Positions 1 through 5,971 of a stretch of DNA of 40,772 nt are shown one piece after another. Source of the stretch: Deltaproteobacteria bacterium (lineage in GTDB: Bacteria; Desulfobacterota; GWC2-55-46). The stretch spans positions 1 to 40,772 of the forward strand of contig JACRCE010000091.1 in NCBI GenBank assembly GCA_016213015.1, given 5' to 3'. The stretch's first letter is position 1; every line of letters starts with the position of its first letter. Made by a program: the position numbers and the translations under genes. The notes under the pieces are model-generated. The model worked only from the letters and a program-made list of their open reading frames with translations. It searched no databases and was not told the DNA's origin.

Positions 1-291
1 CAGGTTTGCGCCTGCAAGAGCAGCGGGATGCCATGCGCGTCCGACCTGATATGCCATTCCTGCGGGCTTGTTCGGGTCTCCTACGCCGGCGGCCTTGCCT
101 GCGGTGTCGAGATAAATGGCGCTTGTCGGATCAGTCGGGTCGATCTTCTTGGTGGTTGCCGCTCCATCGTCCTTTTTTGCCGGTTGTTGAGCCTCGGCGT
201 TTGCGCCTATGCTCATGATAAAGCCGAACGTTATAAGGAGCGTAAAGAGGACGGCAACCTTCAAAATGTTTCCTTTTGAAGATGCATTCAT
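1..291 (-). CDS. Exported protein of unknown function, 3' end outside window
   Basis: The first 97 codons of a minus-strand gene run off the window edge. The ATG at 291 is preceded by a strong Shine-Dalgarno (AGGAGG at 301-306, 9 bases away). The N-terminus is a clear signal peptide: a short charged stretch, a hydrophobic core (VAVLFTLLITFGFIMSIG) and a probable cleavage after ANA. The mature part begins with Q/A/K/D-rich sequence and a DPTDPT stretch, ending in the window near WHPAALAGANL. No CxxCH motif is visible in the part present, so I cannot say whether it is a cytochrome. It lies 39 bases downstream of the triheme cytochrome gene on the same strand, so the two are probably cotranscribed and both exported. 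Function not recognised. Confidence 0.75.
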   Translation of the reverse strand, partial: MNASSKGNILKVAVLFTLLITFGFIMSIGANAEAQQPAKKDDGAATTKKIDPTDPTSAIYLDTAGKAAGVGDPNKPAGMAYQVGRAWHPAALAGANL

Positions 292-330
292 TCTGTGAAT
301 CCTCCTTTCAGATAGCTTGTTTTTCATAAG

Positions 331-687
331 TTACTGCGCCGTGGGCGGCGTGTACGAGTGGCACCTGTCGCAATAGAGAGGCTCCCACGCGGTAAGACCG
401 TTATGGCATCTGCCGCAGAAGTCGCCTTCCATGATCTTCGTCATGTTGATGTCGTTTGCGCCCTTCTTGATGATGAAGATGTCCTCGTGGCAGACCTTGC
501 ATTTGAATCTGATCCTGTGAAACCAATGCGGGAACATAACCGGTTTGACGCCGGCCTTTTCCATGCTCTCCGACTTGCTGTTCAGGACGATGTCCCCGTA
601 TTCCGCATGGCTTGAGCTTGACGCCAACAAGCCGATTGCGATACCCGCGCAAGTCAGGAGGGTAATCCAGAAGCCTGCTTTCTTCAT
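331..687 (-). CDS. Triheme c7-type cytochrome, periplasmic
   Basis: A 118-residue exported protein with three CxxCH haem-attachment motifs: CKVCH (63-67), CGRCH (91-95) and CDRCH (106-110). The N-terminal 28 residues form a signal peptide ending in SSHA. Upstream of the first haem are H54 and H57 in FPHWFHRIRF, plausible distal ligands as in the cytochrome c7/c3 fold. The layout (one domain, three haems, HxxH before the first) matches the c7-type triheme domain found in multihaem proteins of metal- and sulfur-respiring bacteria. It probably carries electrons in the periplasm; the partner is not known. The ATG at 687 follows a good ribosome-binding site (GGGAGG near 694-700). A sigma70-like promoter lies at 747-776. 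Haem binding is certain from the motifs; the exact role is inference. Confidence 0.9.
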   Translation of the reverse strand: MKKAGFWITLLTCAGIAIGLLASSSSHAEYGDIVLNSKSESMEKAGVKPVMFPHWFHRIRFKCKVCHEDIFIIKKGANDINMTKIMEGDFCGRCHNGLTAWEPLYCDRCHSYTPPTAQ

Positions 688-740
688 TGATAGCCTCCCT
701 TGGTATAGGTGTTTTTTCCGGCCGCTTCTTTTTTTGGTGA

Positions 741-776
741 GTCCCGATTATGCCTAATCCGCATAGGGACTGTCAA
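741..776 (-). promoter_or_regulatory. Promoter of the cytochrome gene with a dyad between the boxes
   Basis: On the minus strand TTGACA (771-776) and CATAAT (747-752) are 18 bases apart, a near-consensus sigma70-type pair about 60 bases before the cytochrome start. The spacer and -10 box contain an interrupted dyad: GTCCC (741-745) pairs with GGGAC (766-770), and TATGC (749-753) with GCATA (761-765). A repressor or activator could bind there; no regulator is assigned. Confidence 0.65.
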
Positions 777-792
777 GCTAAAAATTAAAAGG

Positions 793-825
793 CCGTGAAC
801 CGTGACCGTTGACCGCGACCGTAAA
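793..825. repeat. Short heptad-like repeat, unit close to ACCGTGA
   Basis: Imperfect tandem units CCGTGA, ACCGTGA, CCGTTGA, CCGCGA, CCGTAAA. The same unit recurs at 1077-1122, 22185-22254 and, as ACCGATA, at 33395-33422. Confidence 0.6.
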
Positions 826-838
826 AGATTTATTCTCT

Positions 839-870
839 CTTAGGGTCAATACCCCGCAGCTTGCTGCGAC
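839..870. repeat. GC-rich hairpin repeat R4, copy 1
   Basis: Contains TTAGGG and, after a short gap, ACCCCGCAGCTTGCTGCG, which folds on itself. A second copy in the same orientation lies at 1033-1061 on the other side of element R1. Confidence 0.55.
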
Positions 871-874
871 TATT

Positions 875-1021
875 TAGGGAAGCTCTGATTAATTCACTAA
901 CACGTCATTGCGAGCAACGCGAAGCAATCTCGTCTTCAAGGAAATCAACAACTTAAAGATTGCTTCGCCGCAAAAGCGCGGCTCGCAATGACAGAAAAGA
1001 GAATTAATCAGACCTTCCTTA
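875..1021. repeat. Palindromic element R1, copy 1 (MITE-like, 147 bp)
   Basis: The 21-base ends (875-895 and 1001-1021) are inverted repeats with two mismatches, containing CTGATTAATTC and GAATTAATCAG. Inside are two further nested inverted pairs: TCATTGCGAGC with GCTCGCAATGA, and CGAAGCAATCT with AGATTGCTTCG. It encodes nothing credible. A second copy is at 37013-37215. The core TCATTGCGAGC...GAAGCAATCT resembles a repeat I have seen in many bacterial intergenic regions. Confidence 0.8.
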
Positions 1022-1032
1022 GAACAGATGTT

Positions 1033-1061
1033 CTTAGGATACCCCGCGGCTTGCTGCGGGG
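1033..1061. repeat. GC-rich hairpin repeat R4, copy 2
   Basis: CCCCGCGGC (1042-1050) pairs with GCTGCGGGG (1053-1061), one G-T pair. On the plus strand it is followed by a T-rich stretch (ATTTTTTAT), so it may also stop plus-strand transcripts. It sits just past the coaE stop on the minus strand. Confidence 0.5.
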
Positions 1062-1076
1062 AGGTTCATTTTTTAT

Positions 1077-1122
1077 ACGGTTCACGGGCATTGCCCACGG
1101 TATTTTCACAGTTCACGGTTTT
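1077..1122. repeat. Degenerate heptad repeats overlapping the coaE stop
   Basis: ACGGTTCACGG, CCCACGG and AGTTCACGG copies; on the minus strand these read ACCGTGA and related units. The coaE stop codon lies within the ACCGTGA unit, so the last codons of coaE derive from the repeat. Confidence 0.5.
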
Positions 1123-1715
1123 ATACCGGCAAGCTCCTCATACAAGCGCCTTACGGCTGAACGGGTTTCGTCCATGTTCCCGTTGTTGTCCACGACGTAA
1201 TCGGCCAATCTTTTCTTTTCCTCAAGAGACAGTTGGGAGCGTATGCGTAGCATGGCCTCTTTTTCGTTCAGGCCGTTGCGTCTTACGAGTCTTTTTATGA
1301 CGGTCTTTTCATCCGCGCAAACCACGACGACCTTTTGCATCTCCTTGTAGAGTCCGTTTTCGATCAAGAGCGCCGCGTCAACGACGATGATCGCGTTCTT
1401 GTCCGCTCTTTGTATCTCCCCTATCCTTTCGCGTATCCTTTGGCGTATCCTCGGATGCGTTATGTGCCCCAGCGTCTTGAGCTTTGCCGGGTCTGAAAAG
1501 ACCATCTTGCCGAGCGCCTCCCTGTCAATGGCCTTGTCGTCCATGAGTATGCCGCTTCCGAAGGCCGCGGCTATCTCGTCGTAGGCGCTCGTCCCCACGG
1601 CGCAAACCTCCTTTGCCAAGAGATCGGCGTCTATGACCCGGCAACCGAGCCTTGCCAGTTCTTTTGAGACAAGGCTCTTGCCGGAACAGACCGTGCCAGT
1701 GAGTCCTATGAGCAT
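1113..1715 (-). CDS. coaE: Dephospho-CoA kinase
   Basis: CoaE phosphorylates the 3' hydroxyl of dephospho-CoA, the last step of coenzyme A synthesis, in the cytoplasm. The 200-residue product has the family length. The P-loop is GTVCSGKS (7-14), followed by the DAD motif (29-31) that contacts substrate, then HPRIRQRI and DAALLIENGL in the CoA-binding region, and the RLVRRNGL lid segment. The ATG at 1715 follows GAGGAACC and overlaps the end of pgeF by 10 bases, so coupling is likely. The final codons run into a heptad repeat that supplies the stop; the C-terminus may thus be slightly altered, but the fold is complete. panB, panC and panD of the same pathway are at 34034-36082. Confidence 0.95.
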   Translation of the reverse strand: MLIGLTGTVCSGKSLVSKELARLGCRVIDADLLAKEVCAVGTSAYDEIAAAFGSGILMDDKAIDREALGKMVFSDPAKLKTLGHITHPRIRQRIRERIGEIQRADKNAIIVVDAALLIENGLYKEMQKVVVVCADEKTVIKRLVRRNGLNEKEAMLRIRSQLSLEEKKRLADYVVDNNGNMDETRSAVRRLYEELAGIKP

Positions 1716-2572
1716 GGTTCCTCTTGGGTCAGCATTATGAAGGACAACTGCCTGCCGGTTACGCCGTTGTCTTTTCTGTATGAAAAAAATTCATGCGAAT
1801 TGCAGGCCGTGCACCTCGATACAACGTCAATGTTGTCCGAAGAAAGCCCGGCCTCGACGAGTTGGCCCGCGTTGGCAAGGGCGAGGTCAAAAGTAATCTT
1901 CCCGGCCGCGTCATCAAAAGATTCCTCAATCCACGCGCTCTTATGGGCAATACCTTTTCCCCCTCCCCTTTCACGGGGGAGGGCAGGGTGGGGGAGAGGG
2001 TATGCGGACTTGAAGGTTTCAACGACGGCAAGTCCGACCGCATAACAGCAGGGTCCGATGGACGGTCCAAAGGCCGCGATGATGTCCTTGGGGTCGGAAC
2101 CGTATCTTGAGCGCATGGCCCCAACCGTCCTTACGCTTACCCCGGCGGCCGTGCCCTTCCATCCCGCGTGAGCAACGCCGATGGCGCGCCTTATCGGGTC
2201 ATAGAACAGGACGGGCAAACAGTCCGCGGTAAGGATGCCGAGAGGGATGCCCGTCAAGGATGTAATAATCGCGTCGGCGTCCGTTGCCCTGAGAGAAGGG
2301 CGATTTTCTTCATTGGCCTCAACCACGGCGTTGCCATGCACCTGATTTACCAGCGTGGCAGCTTCGAGCGGCGCGGAGCAGGCCATTGACGCCAACCCCG
2401 CGTTGGCCTTTACGTTCTCAGGCGCATCCGCGCCCCTCAAGTCGAAGTTCAGCGATTCAAACGGCGCTTTGCTTGACCCGCCGGTGCGTCCAAGAAAACC
2501 GTGGCTCAATCCGAGGTCCGGTCCGGATTTCAGGAGGCATGACTCAAGACGGATTATGGCATCCTGAGCCAT
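1706..2572 (-). CDS. pgeF: PgeF/YfiH laccase-domain protein with an in-frame repeat insertion
   Basis: Member of the YfiH/PgeF (DUF152) family, cytoplasmic enzymes linked to peptidoglycan precursor fidelity and, in homologues, to purine nucleoside phosphorolysis. The conserved metal-site residues are present: NQVHG (H79), TADCLPV (C118) and AHAGWKG (H135), with GPSIGPCCYAVG after them and CTACNSHEFFSYRKD near the C-terminus. Residues about 190-207 (AYPLPHPALPRERGGGKG) are foreign to the family and are encoded by a GC-rich palindromic repeat; they fall between helix VVETFKS and the IEESFDD segment, a variable surface region. I chose the ATG at 2572, which has GGAAGGG at a proper distance; a GTG at 2581 overlaps the rluD stop and would add three residues. 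Likely functional, as the frame is kept and all key residues stand. Confidence 0.9.
   Translation of the reverse strand: MAQDAIIRLESCLLKSGPDLGLSHGFLGRTGGSSKAPFESLNFDLRGADAPENVKANAGLASMACSAPLEAATLVNQVHGNAVVEANEENRPSLRATDADAIITSLTGIPLGILTADCLPVLFYDPIRRAIGVAHAGWKGTAAGVSVRTVGAMRSRYGSDPKDIIAAFGPSIGPCCYAVGLAVVETFKSAYPLPHPALPRERGGGKGIAHKSAWIEESFDDAAGKITFDLALANAGQLVEAGLSSDNIDVVSRCTACNSHEFFSYRKDNGVTGRQLSFIMLTQEEPCS
1951..2002. repeat. C/G-rich palindromic repeat inside pgeF
   Basis: About 52 bases with strong strand bias, bounded by TACC and GGTA. Its core folds as CCCTCCCC (1961-1968), a 7-base loop, and GGGGAGGG (1976-1983), followed by GCAGGGTGGGGGAGAGGG. It looks like the polypyrimidine repeats usually found between genes, yet it is translated in frame as PLPHPALPRERGGG. 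Confidence 0.7.
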
Positions 2573-2577
2573 GGTTT

Positions 2578-3543
2578 TCACCCTTCCGCCGAGATTATTC
2601 CGATGAGCGCGCGCATGTCGTCCGGGATCAGGGATGAAAATTCAAGATACTCACCGGTTGACGGGTGGACAAAACCGAGCGTCTTTGCGTGGAGCATCTG
2701 CCTCTTGATCTTTTTTATCTCGTCATGCACCGGCTTTGAGAGCTTGTCAGGCGGTTTTTTTCTGCCGTACACCGGATCGCCGACCACCGGATGGTTTATC
2801 GCGGACAGGTGCACCCTTACCTGATGGGTCCTGCCGGTCTTCAAGGTAAGCTCAAGGAGTGTGAAATACCGATAGCGCGCAACGACGTTAAAGCGCGTTA
2901 CGGCCTCACGGGGCGCGTCCGTCCTTGGAGATATCTTTTGTCTGTGTTTTCTGTCCCTGCCGATGGATATGTCGATATCGTCCGAATCCTTTTCAACGCG
3001 CCCCCAGACAAGGGCGACGTATCTGCGCCTTGCGGAATGTTCCTTGAACTGGCGCGCCAGACGCTCATAAGCAGCGTCGGTTTTTGCTGTCACCAGCGCC
3101 CCGCCGGTGTCCTTGTCAAGCCTGTGGACTATGCCGGGACGCTCAGGCGCATTGGCGCGGGAGAGGGTTTGGGTATGCGCGAGGAGCGCGTTCACGAGCG
3201 TGCCGTTCTTCCTGCCCGCGCCGGGATGCACGCACAAACCGGCGGGTTTATTCACCACGATCACGTCGTCATCCTCGTATAGAATCTCAAGCGGTATGGC
3301 CTCGGGCCGCGGCCCTTCGGCCTTTTCATCAAGCGTTGAGATGGAGACGCGAACTTCATCCCCGGGACGTATCTTGCAGCCGGGTTTTCGAGGGCGTCCG
3401 CCGATGGTGATAAGGCCCTTTGAAAACATGTTTTTTATGGCGGAGCGGGATAAACCTGCGAGTTTGGCGGCTAAAAAAACGTCAAGCCGCGTTGAAGAAG
3501 ACGCTTCAAGAGGCTCTACCGTGAATGTGCGGGTTGGCGTCAT
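2578..3543 (-). CDS. rluD: Ribosomal large subunit pseudouridine synthase, RluD type
   Basis: Converts uridines of 23S rRNA to pseudouridine; RluD-type enzymes act on the helix 69 loop. An S4 RNA-binding domain spans roughly residues 18-67 (TRLDVFLAAKLAGLSRSAI...GDEVRV). The catalytic motif GIVHRLDKDTGG carries D143, and RTHQVRVHL and HPVVGDPVYG follow as in the RsuA/RluA superfamily. Length 321 is normal. I start at ATG 3543 (MTPTRTF); a TTG at 3567 would add eight residues without similarity value. Its 3' end meets pgeF closely. It lies 27 bases past the hicA stop and may be read from the upstream gntR promoter or from one inside hicA. Which uridines are modified cannot be read from sequence. 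Confidence 0.9.
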   Translation of the reverse strand: MTPTRTFTVEPLEASSSTRLDVFLAAKLAGLSRSAIKNMFSKGLITIGGRPRKPGCKIRPGDEVRVSISTLDEKAEGPRPEAIPLEILYEDDDVIVVNKPAGLCVHPGAGRKNGTLVNALLAHTQTLSRANAPERPGIVHRLDKDTGGALVTAKTDAAYERLARQFKEHSARRRYVALVWGRVEKDSDDIDISIGRDRKHRQKISPRTDAPREAVTRFNVVARYRYFTLLELTLKTGRTHQVRVHLSAINHPVVGDPVYGRKKPPDKLSKPVHDEIKKIKRQMLHAKTLGFVHPSTGEYLEFSSLIPDDMRALIGIISAEG

Positions 3544-3570
3544 TGGTTGTGATTTGGAGGGGTGCAAGGG

Positions 3571-3792
3571 TCAGGATTCAAATTCAGTCCGCATCAGTTT
3601 CGACTGGCGTATAATAGATTGCAGAGTCCCTATACGGATTTCATTGTGCTCTGGAACCGGAACCGTAATAGTTCCATGGAGCGTTGTTTTTTGCATTACA
3701 ATGTAACTACCGCGTCTACGCGCTTCCACAAAACCGTGTTTGGCAAGGATAGCGCATACCCTTTTGCCGGAGAGGACACGGAGTTTACCCAA
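3571..3792 (-). CDS. hicA: HicA-family toxin, catalytic His replaced by Tyr
   Basis: HicA toxins are small double-stranded-RNA-binding-fold ribonucleases that cut mRNA and are held by HicB. The 73 residues show the family pattern: GKLRVLSGKRVCAIL, then GFVEARRRGSY, GTITVPVPEHNEIRIGTLQSIIRQ. The usual active-site histidine in GSH is a tyrosine here (GSY). That could lower or remove nuclease activity; this is inference. The start is uncertain: TTG at 3792 gives the standard MGKLR N-terminus and overlaps the hicB stop; another TTG at 3804 would add four residues. hicB precedes it and overlaps by 8 bases, the classic coupled pair, but the order is antitoxin first. Confidence 0.85.
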   Translation of the reverse strand: MGKLRVLSGKRVCAILAKHGFVEARRRGSYIVMQKTTLHGTITVPVPEHNEIRIGTLQSIIRQSKLMRTEFES

Positions 3793-4000
3793 CGGCCACC
3801 TCAATTTGAGTTACAAAAATATCATCGTGAAGCCGACGTTTTACCTCTTCAGGCGAGGCGGTCTCGAAAAACAGTTCCAATGCCTCTCTTAAATTGTCCC
3901 GCGCCTGTTCGACGCTGTCGCCTTGGCTTGCAATATCCAACTCCGGGCACAGCGATACGAACCCATCGTCTTCGCGCTCAATAATTGCCGTAAGTTTCAT
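3785..4000 (-). CDS. hicB: HicB-family antitoxin, short form
   Basis: A 71-residue partner of HicA. It has the HicB pseudo-RNase H half: MKLTAIIEREDDGFVSLCPELDIASQGDS followed by an amphipathic helix EQARDNLREALELFFE. The usual C-terminal DNA-binding part (HTH or ribbon-helix-helix) is missing, so it can bind toxin but may not repress its own promoter; such short HicB proteins are common. The ATG at 4000 follows an AGAGG; a TTG at 4003 is less likely. It starts 10 bases after the upstream 88-residue gene and so is probably transcribed from the gntR promoter, an uncommon home for a toxin-antitoxin pair. Confidence 0.85.
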   Translation of the reverse strand: MKLTAIIEREDDGFVSLCPELDIASQGDSVEQARDNLREALELFFETASPEEVKRRLHDDIFVTQIEVAVG

Positions 4001-4009
4001 CAATAACCT

Positions 4010-4276
4010 CTACCATATCTGGGACTTTATATCCCCGTGCCTTTTGATCAGGATGTCGACGATGGCCTTGTTGTAGAAGTTGTTCTTGCCCGCTATTTCA
4101 GGGTCAACCTTGCTCGTATACAGTTTAAGCCCCTCGTCAAGCTCCTTTGCAAGGAGGTCGAAGATATTGTCGTTTTTGATGCCGTTCAATATCTTGTCCT
4201 TGTTGTAGAGCGCGATGTCGGAGATAATGGTCCTTGCAAGCCTGTAAGCCGCTTCCGGCGAGCTAATGAGCGCCAT
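4010..4276 (-). CDS. Conserved-looking small protein of unknown function
   Basis: An 88-residue soluble protein, not recognised as a named family. It is rich in helix-forming, charged sequence: SPEAAYRLARTIISDIALYNKDKI, then FDLLAKELDEGLKLYTSKV, then FYNKAIVDILIKRHGDIKSQIW. There is no signal peptide, no membrane segment and no cysteine. The ATG at 4276 lies inside the end of the gntR gene (14-base overlap) with AGGAAAG ahead of it, so translation is probably coupled to the regulator. A partner or accessory of the regulator is possible but unproven. I have an impression of similar proteins beside gntR genes in deltaproteobacteria. Confidence 0.75.
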   Translation of the reverse strand: MALISSPEAAYRLARTIISDIALYNKDKILNGIKNDNIFDLLAKELDEGLKLYTSKVDPEIAGKNNFYNKAIVDILIKRHGDIKSQIW

Positions 4277-4961
4277 ATTTCGTTCTTTCCTTTAGTATGT
4301 CCTCGACGAGAAGTCCGCCGCTTCTTTCGGCGTTTGCCATGACAAGGGTCCCCACGAGATTCGCGTCGCCCTCCTTGAATGCGGCGACTATCGCGGCGTG
4401 TTGCCTGACCGAATCGTTCATGCGCCCCGGAAGGGCAAGCGCCGTTATCCTGAAACGCTCGAACTGCCCGACAAGCTGATGCACGAGCGCAAGGAGTTTT
4501 TCATTTCCGCAGGCAATGAGAAATGTGTCGTGAAACTGGCTGTCGAGGTTGAAAAAACCCTTTACGTCGCCCCGCGCTCCCGCCTTTTCCATCTGCGCGT
4601 TGAGGGACTCAAGCCGTTTTAAGTCCTTTGGCAGGAGCTTCGGGCAGGCGGTACGCGCGGCGTATCCCTCAAGCAGGCTCTTTATGGCGTAGAATTCGCT
4701 CACGTCGTTGTCGGTAATCGGGCTTACGACCGCGCCCTTTCTCGGCGTGACGGTTATGAAGCCCTCGGACTCGAGTTGCCTGAACGCCTCGCGTATCGGC
4801 GTTCTGCTGATGCCGAAGTTGGCGGCGATTTCCTGCTCAGGCACGCGCTCTCCCGGCCTTAGCGAACCGCTTACAATGGAGTCCTTTATGAACTCAACGA
4901 TGCGCTCACGGAGCGTCTGCGGTTTTTCAACCGGATATTCAAGTATGCTCGCTCTTTGCAT
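4263..4961 (-). CDS. GntR-family transcriptional regulator, FadR/FCD subgroup
   Basis: A 232-residue DNA-binding regulator. The winged helix is at about 15-80 (TLRERIVEFIKDSIVSGSL, PEQEIAANFGISRTPIREAFRQLESEGFI). The all-helical FCD effector domain fills 85-225. Its metal/ligand residues include D140 and H144 in NLDSQFHDTF and H188 in RQHAAIV; the next usual histidine position is N210, so the site may be altered. Such proteins respond to small organic acids or related ligands, but the effector cannot be read here. It is the first gene of a minus-strand run reaching coaE. A promoter at 5027-5055 overlaps a GTATAC palindrome that suits autoregulation. The divergent neighbour is the TIM-barrel gene, a possible target. 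Confidence 0.88.
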   Translation of the reverse strand: MQRASILEYPVEKPQTLRERIVEFIKDSIVSGSLRPGERVPEQEIAANFGISRTPIREAFRQLESEGFITVTPRKGAVVSPITDNDVSEFYAIKSLLEGYAARTACPKLLPKDLKRLESLNAQMEKAGARGDVKGFFNLDSQFHDTFLIACGNEKLLALVHQLVGQFERFRITALALPGRMNDSVRQHAAIVAAFKEGDANLVGTLVMANAERSGGLLVEDILKERTKYGAH

Positions 4962-5025
4962 TTTGATATTGTTGATTTTGTTACATCCTTGAGTCTACTT
5001 AGGCATCATTGCATTTATCTATATA

Positions 5026-5055
5026 TTGTATACCTGCGAGAGGGCATGAAGTCAA
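5026..5055 (-). promoter_or_regulatory. gntR promoter with a GTATAC palindrome on the -10 box
   Basis: Minus-strand TTGACT (5050-5055) and TATACA (5027-5032), 17 bases apart. The -10 box overlaps the palindrome GTATAC (5028-5033), within TTGTATAC, the sort of core bound by FadR-like GntR regulators. Autoregulation is inferred. No B12 box or other riboswitch feature is seen between 4962 and 5164. Confidence 0.55.
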
Positions 5056-5164
5056 GGCATTTTTGGCGGGCACGGCAAGAGAAGATATTAAAAAAACTAA
5101 AGAAATCCGCAGGATAACCGAACAATATAGATGAGATATTCAACGGCCAAACGAGGTTTCCATT

Positions 5165-5935
5165 ATGAAAAATTCCGCGGTGCAGGTTCACATACCTTAT
5201 CCCCTTTTGCTTGAAAAGCTCGACTACGTGGTTAAAAGGCGCTTGAACCCGGAGGTCTATCTCGACGGCGCCCAGCTTGACAAGGCGTCCAGACATGATC
5301 TGAAGGCGATCCATGACGCAATGGTCTTTCATAACCTGACCCTGACCATGCACGGCCCTTATGAGGGGTTGAGTCCGGCGGGAATGAACGAGGCCGAAAG
5401 GCTTCGCGCCGTTGACAGGATACGGCTCGCCTTTGAGGCGGCCTCCATATTGAGGCCAAGGACAATCGTCCTTCACGGCGGCTGGAGCGAAAAAAAACAT
5501 AAGGGAGACGTCGAGGCTTGGCTTGCCCTTGCCATGAAGACCTTTTCCGTGTTCATCGAAAAGGCGGAAAGGCTCGGGACGATCATCTGCGTGGAGAACA
5601 TCCACGACAGGACGCCGGATGCGCTCATGGCCCTTATGATCGCCGCGAACTCGCCGCATCTTCGCGTCTGCATCGACACAGGGCATCTCAATGTATTTTC
5701 AAAAACCACTGTAGAGGCATGGATTGACGGCCTTGGCCGGTATATCGGCGAGGCGCACCTGCATGACAACGACGGCTCCTCGGACCAGCACCTTCCAATC
5801 GGCGAAGGCAGCTTCGACTTCGCCGTCTTCTTAGGACTGCTCAAAAAGCAGTCCGTCCGTCCCGTCTATACCATCGAACCGCACGGCGAGGATATGCTGG
5901 AAAAAAGCATAACGGCGATACGACGTTTTTTGTGA
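5165..5935 (+). CDS. TIM-barrel sugar isomerase/AP-endonuclease-2-like protein
   Basis: A 256-residue protein of the xylose isomerase-like TIM-barrel superfamily, which includes endonuclease IV and many sugar epimerases. Metal-site residues recur at barrel strand ends: H63 (MHGPYE), H104 (VLHGG), E144 (CVENIHD), D171 and H174 (IDTGHLN), H198-H200-D201 (AHLHDNDG), H209 and E238 (TIEPH). This is the pattern for two or three divalent metals. It may be a sugar phosphate isomerase or epimerase; the missing Nfo-specific DNA motifs make a repair role less likely. It is divergent from gntR and ends 36 bases before cobO. The link to cobalamin is only by position. Start ATG 5165 gives a natural N-terminus. 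Confidence 0.8.
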   Translation: MKNSAVQVHIPYPLLLEKLDYVVKRRLNPEVYLDGAQLDKASRHDLKAIHDAMVFHNLTLTMHGPYEGLSPAGMNEAERLRAVDRIRLAFEAASILRPRTIVLHGGWSEKKHKGDVEAWLALAMKTFSVFIEKAERLGTIICVENIHDRTPDALMALMIAANSPHLRVCIDTGHLNVFSKTTVEAWIDGLGRYIGEAHLHDNDGSSDQHLPIGEGSFDFAVFLGLLKKQSVRPVYTIEPHGEDMLEKSITAIRRFL

Positions 5936-5959
5936 AACCCTCAGGAACTGTGGTATAGT
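5930..5959 (+). promoter_or_regulatory. Possible promoter for the cob operon, extended -10
   Basis: TGG-TATAGT (-10 at 5954-5959, with an extended TGn) lies 18 bases after TTGTGA (5930-5935). Transcription would start near 5966, only about six bases before the cobO ATG, which has no Shine-Dalgarno. So the message may be nearly leaderless. Confidence 0.4.
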
Positions 5960-5971
5960 CTCGTAAACTTC

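Larger units (their letters stand above)
688..1112. other. Gene-free region made mostly of repeats
   Basis: No credible gene is seen. It holds the cytochrome promoter (747-776), a run of ACCGTGA-like heptads (793-825), two copies of a GC-rich hairpin repeat (839-870 and 1033-1061), a 147-bp palindromic element between them (875-1021), and more heptad-like repeats next to the end of coaE. Confidence 0.7.

Noticed and set aside
1-218. Plus-strand open frames at the left edge
   Set aside because: They oppose an exported-protein gene with signal peptide and strong ribosome-binding site; their sequence is Arg/Leu-rich shadow.
4962-5164. Cobalamin riboswitch before the cob cluster
   Set aside because: No B12-box-like sequence or riboswitch-size fold was seen here or at 5936-5971.
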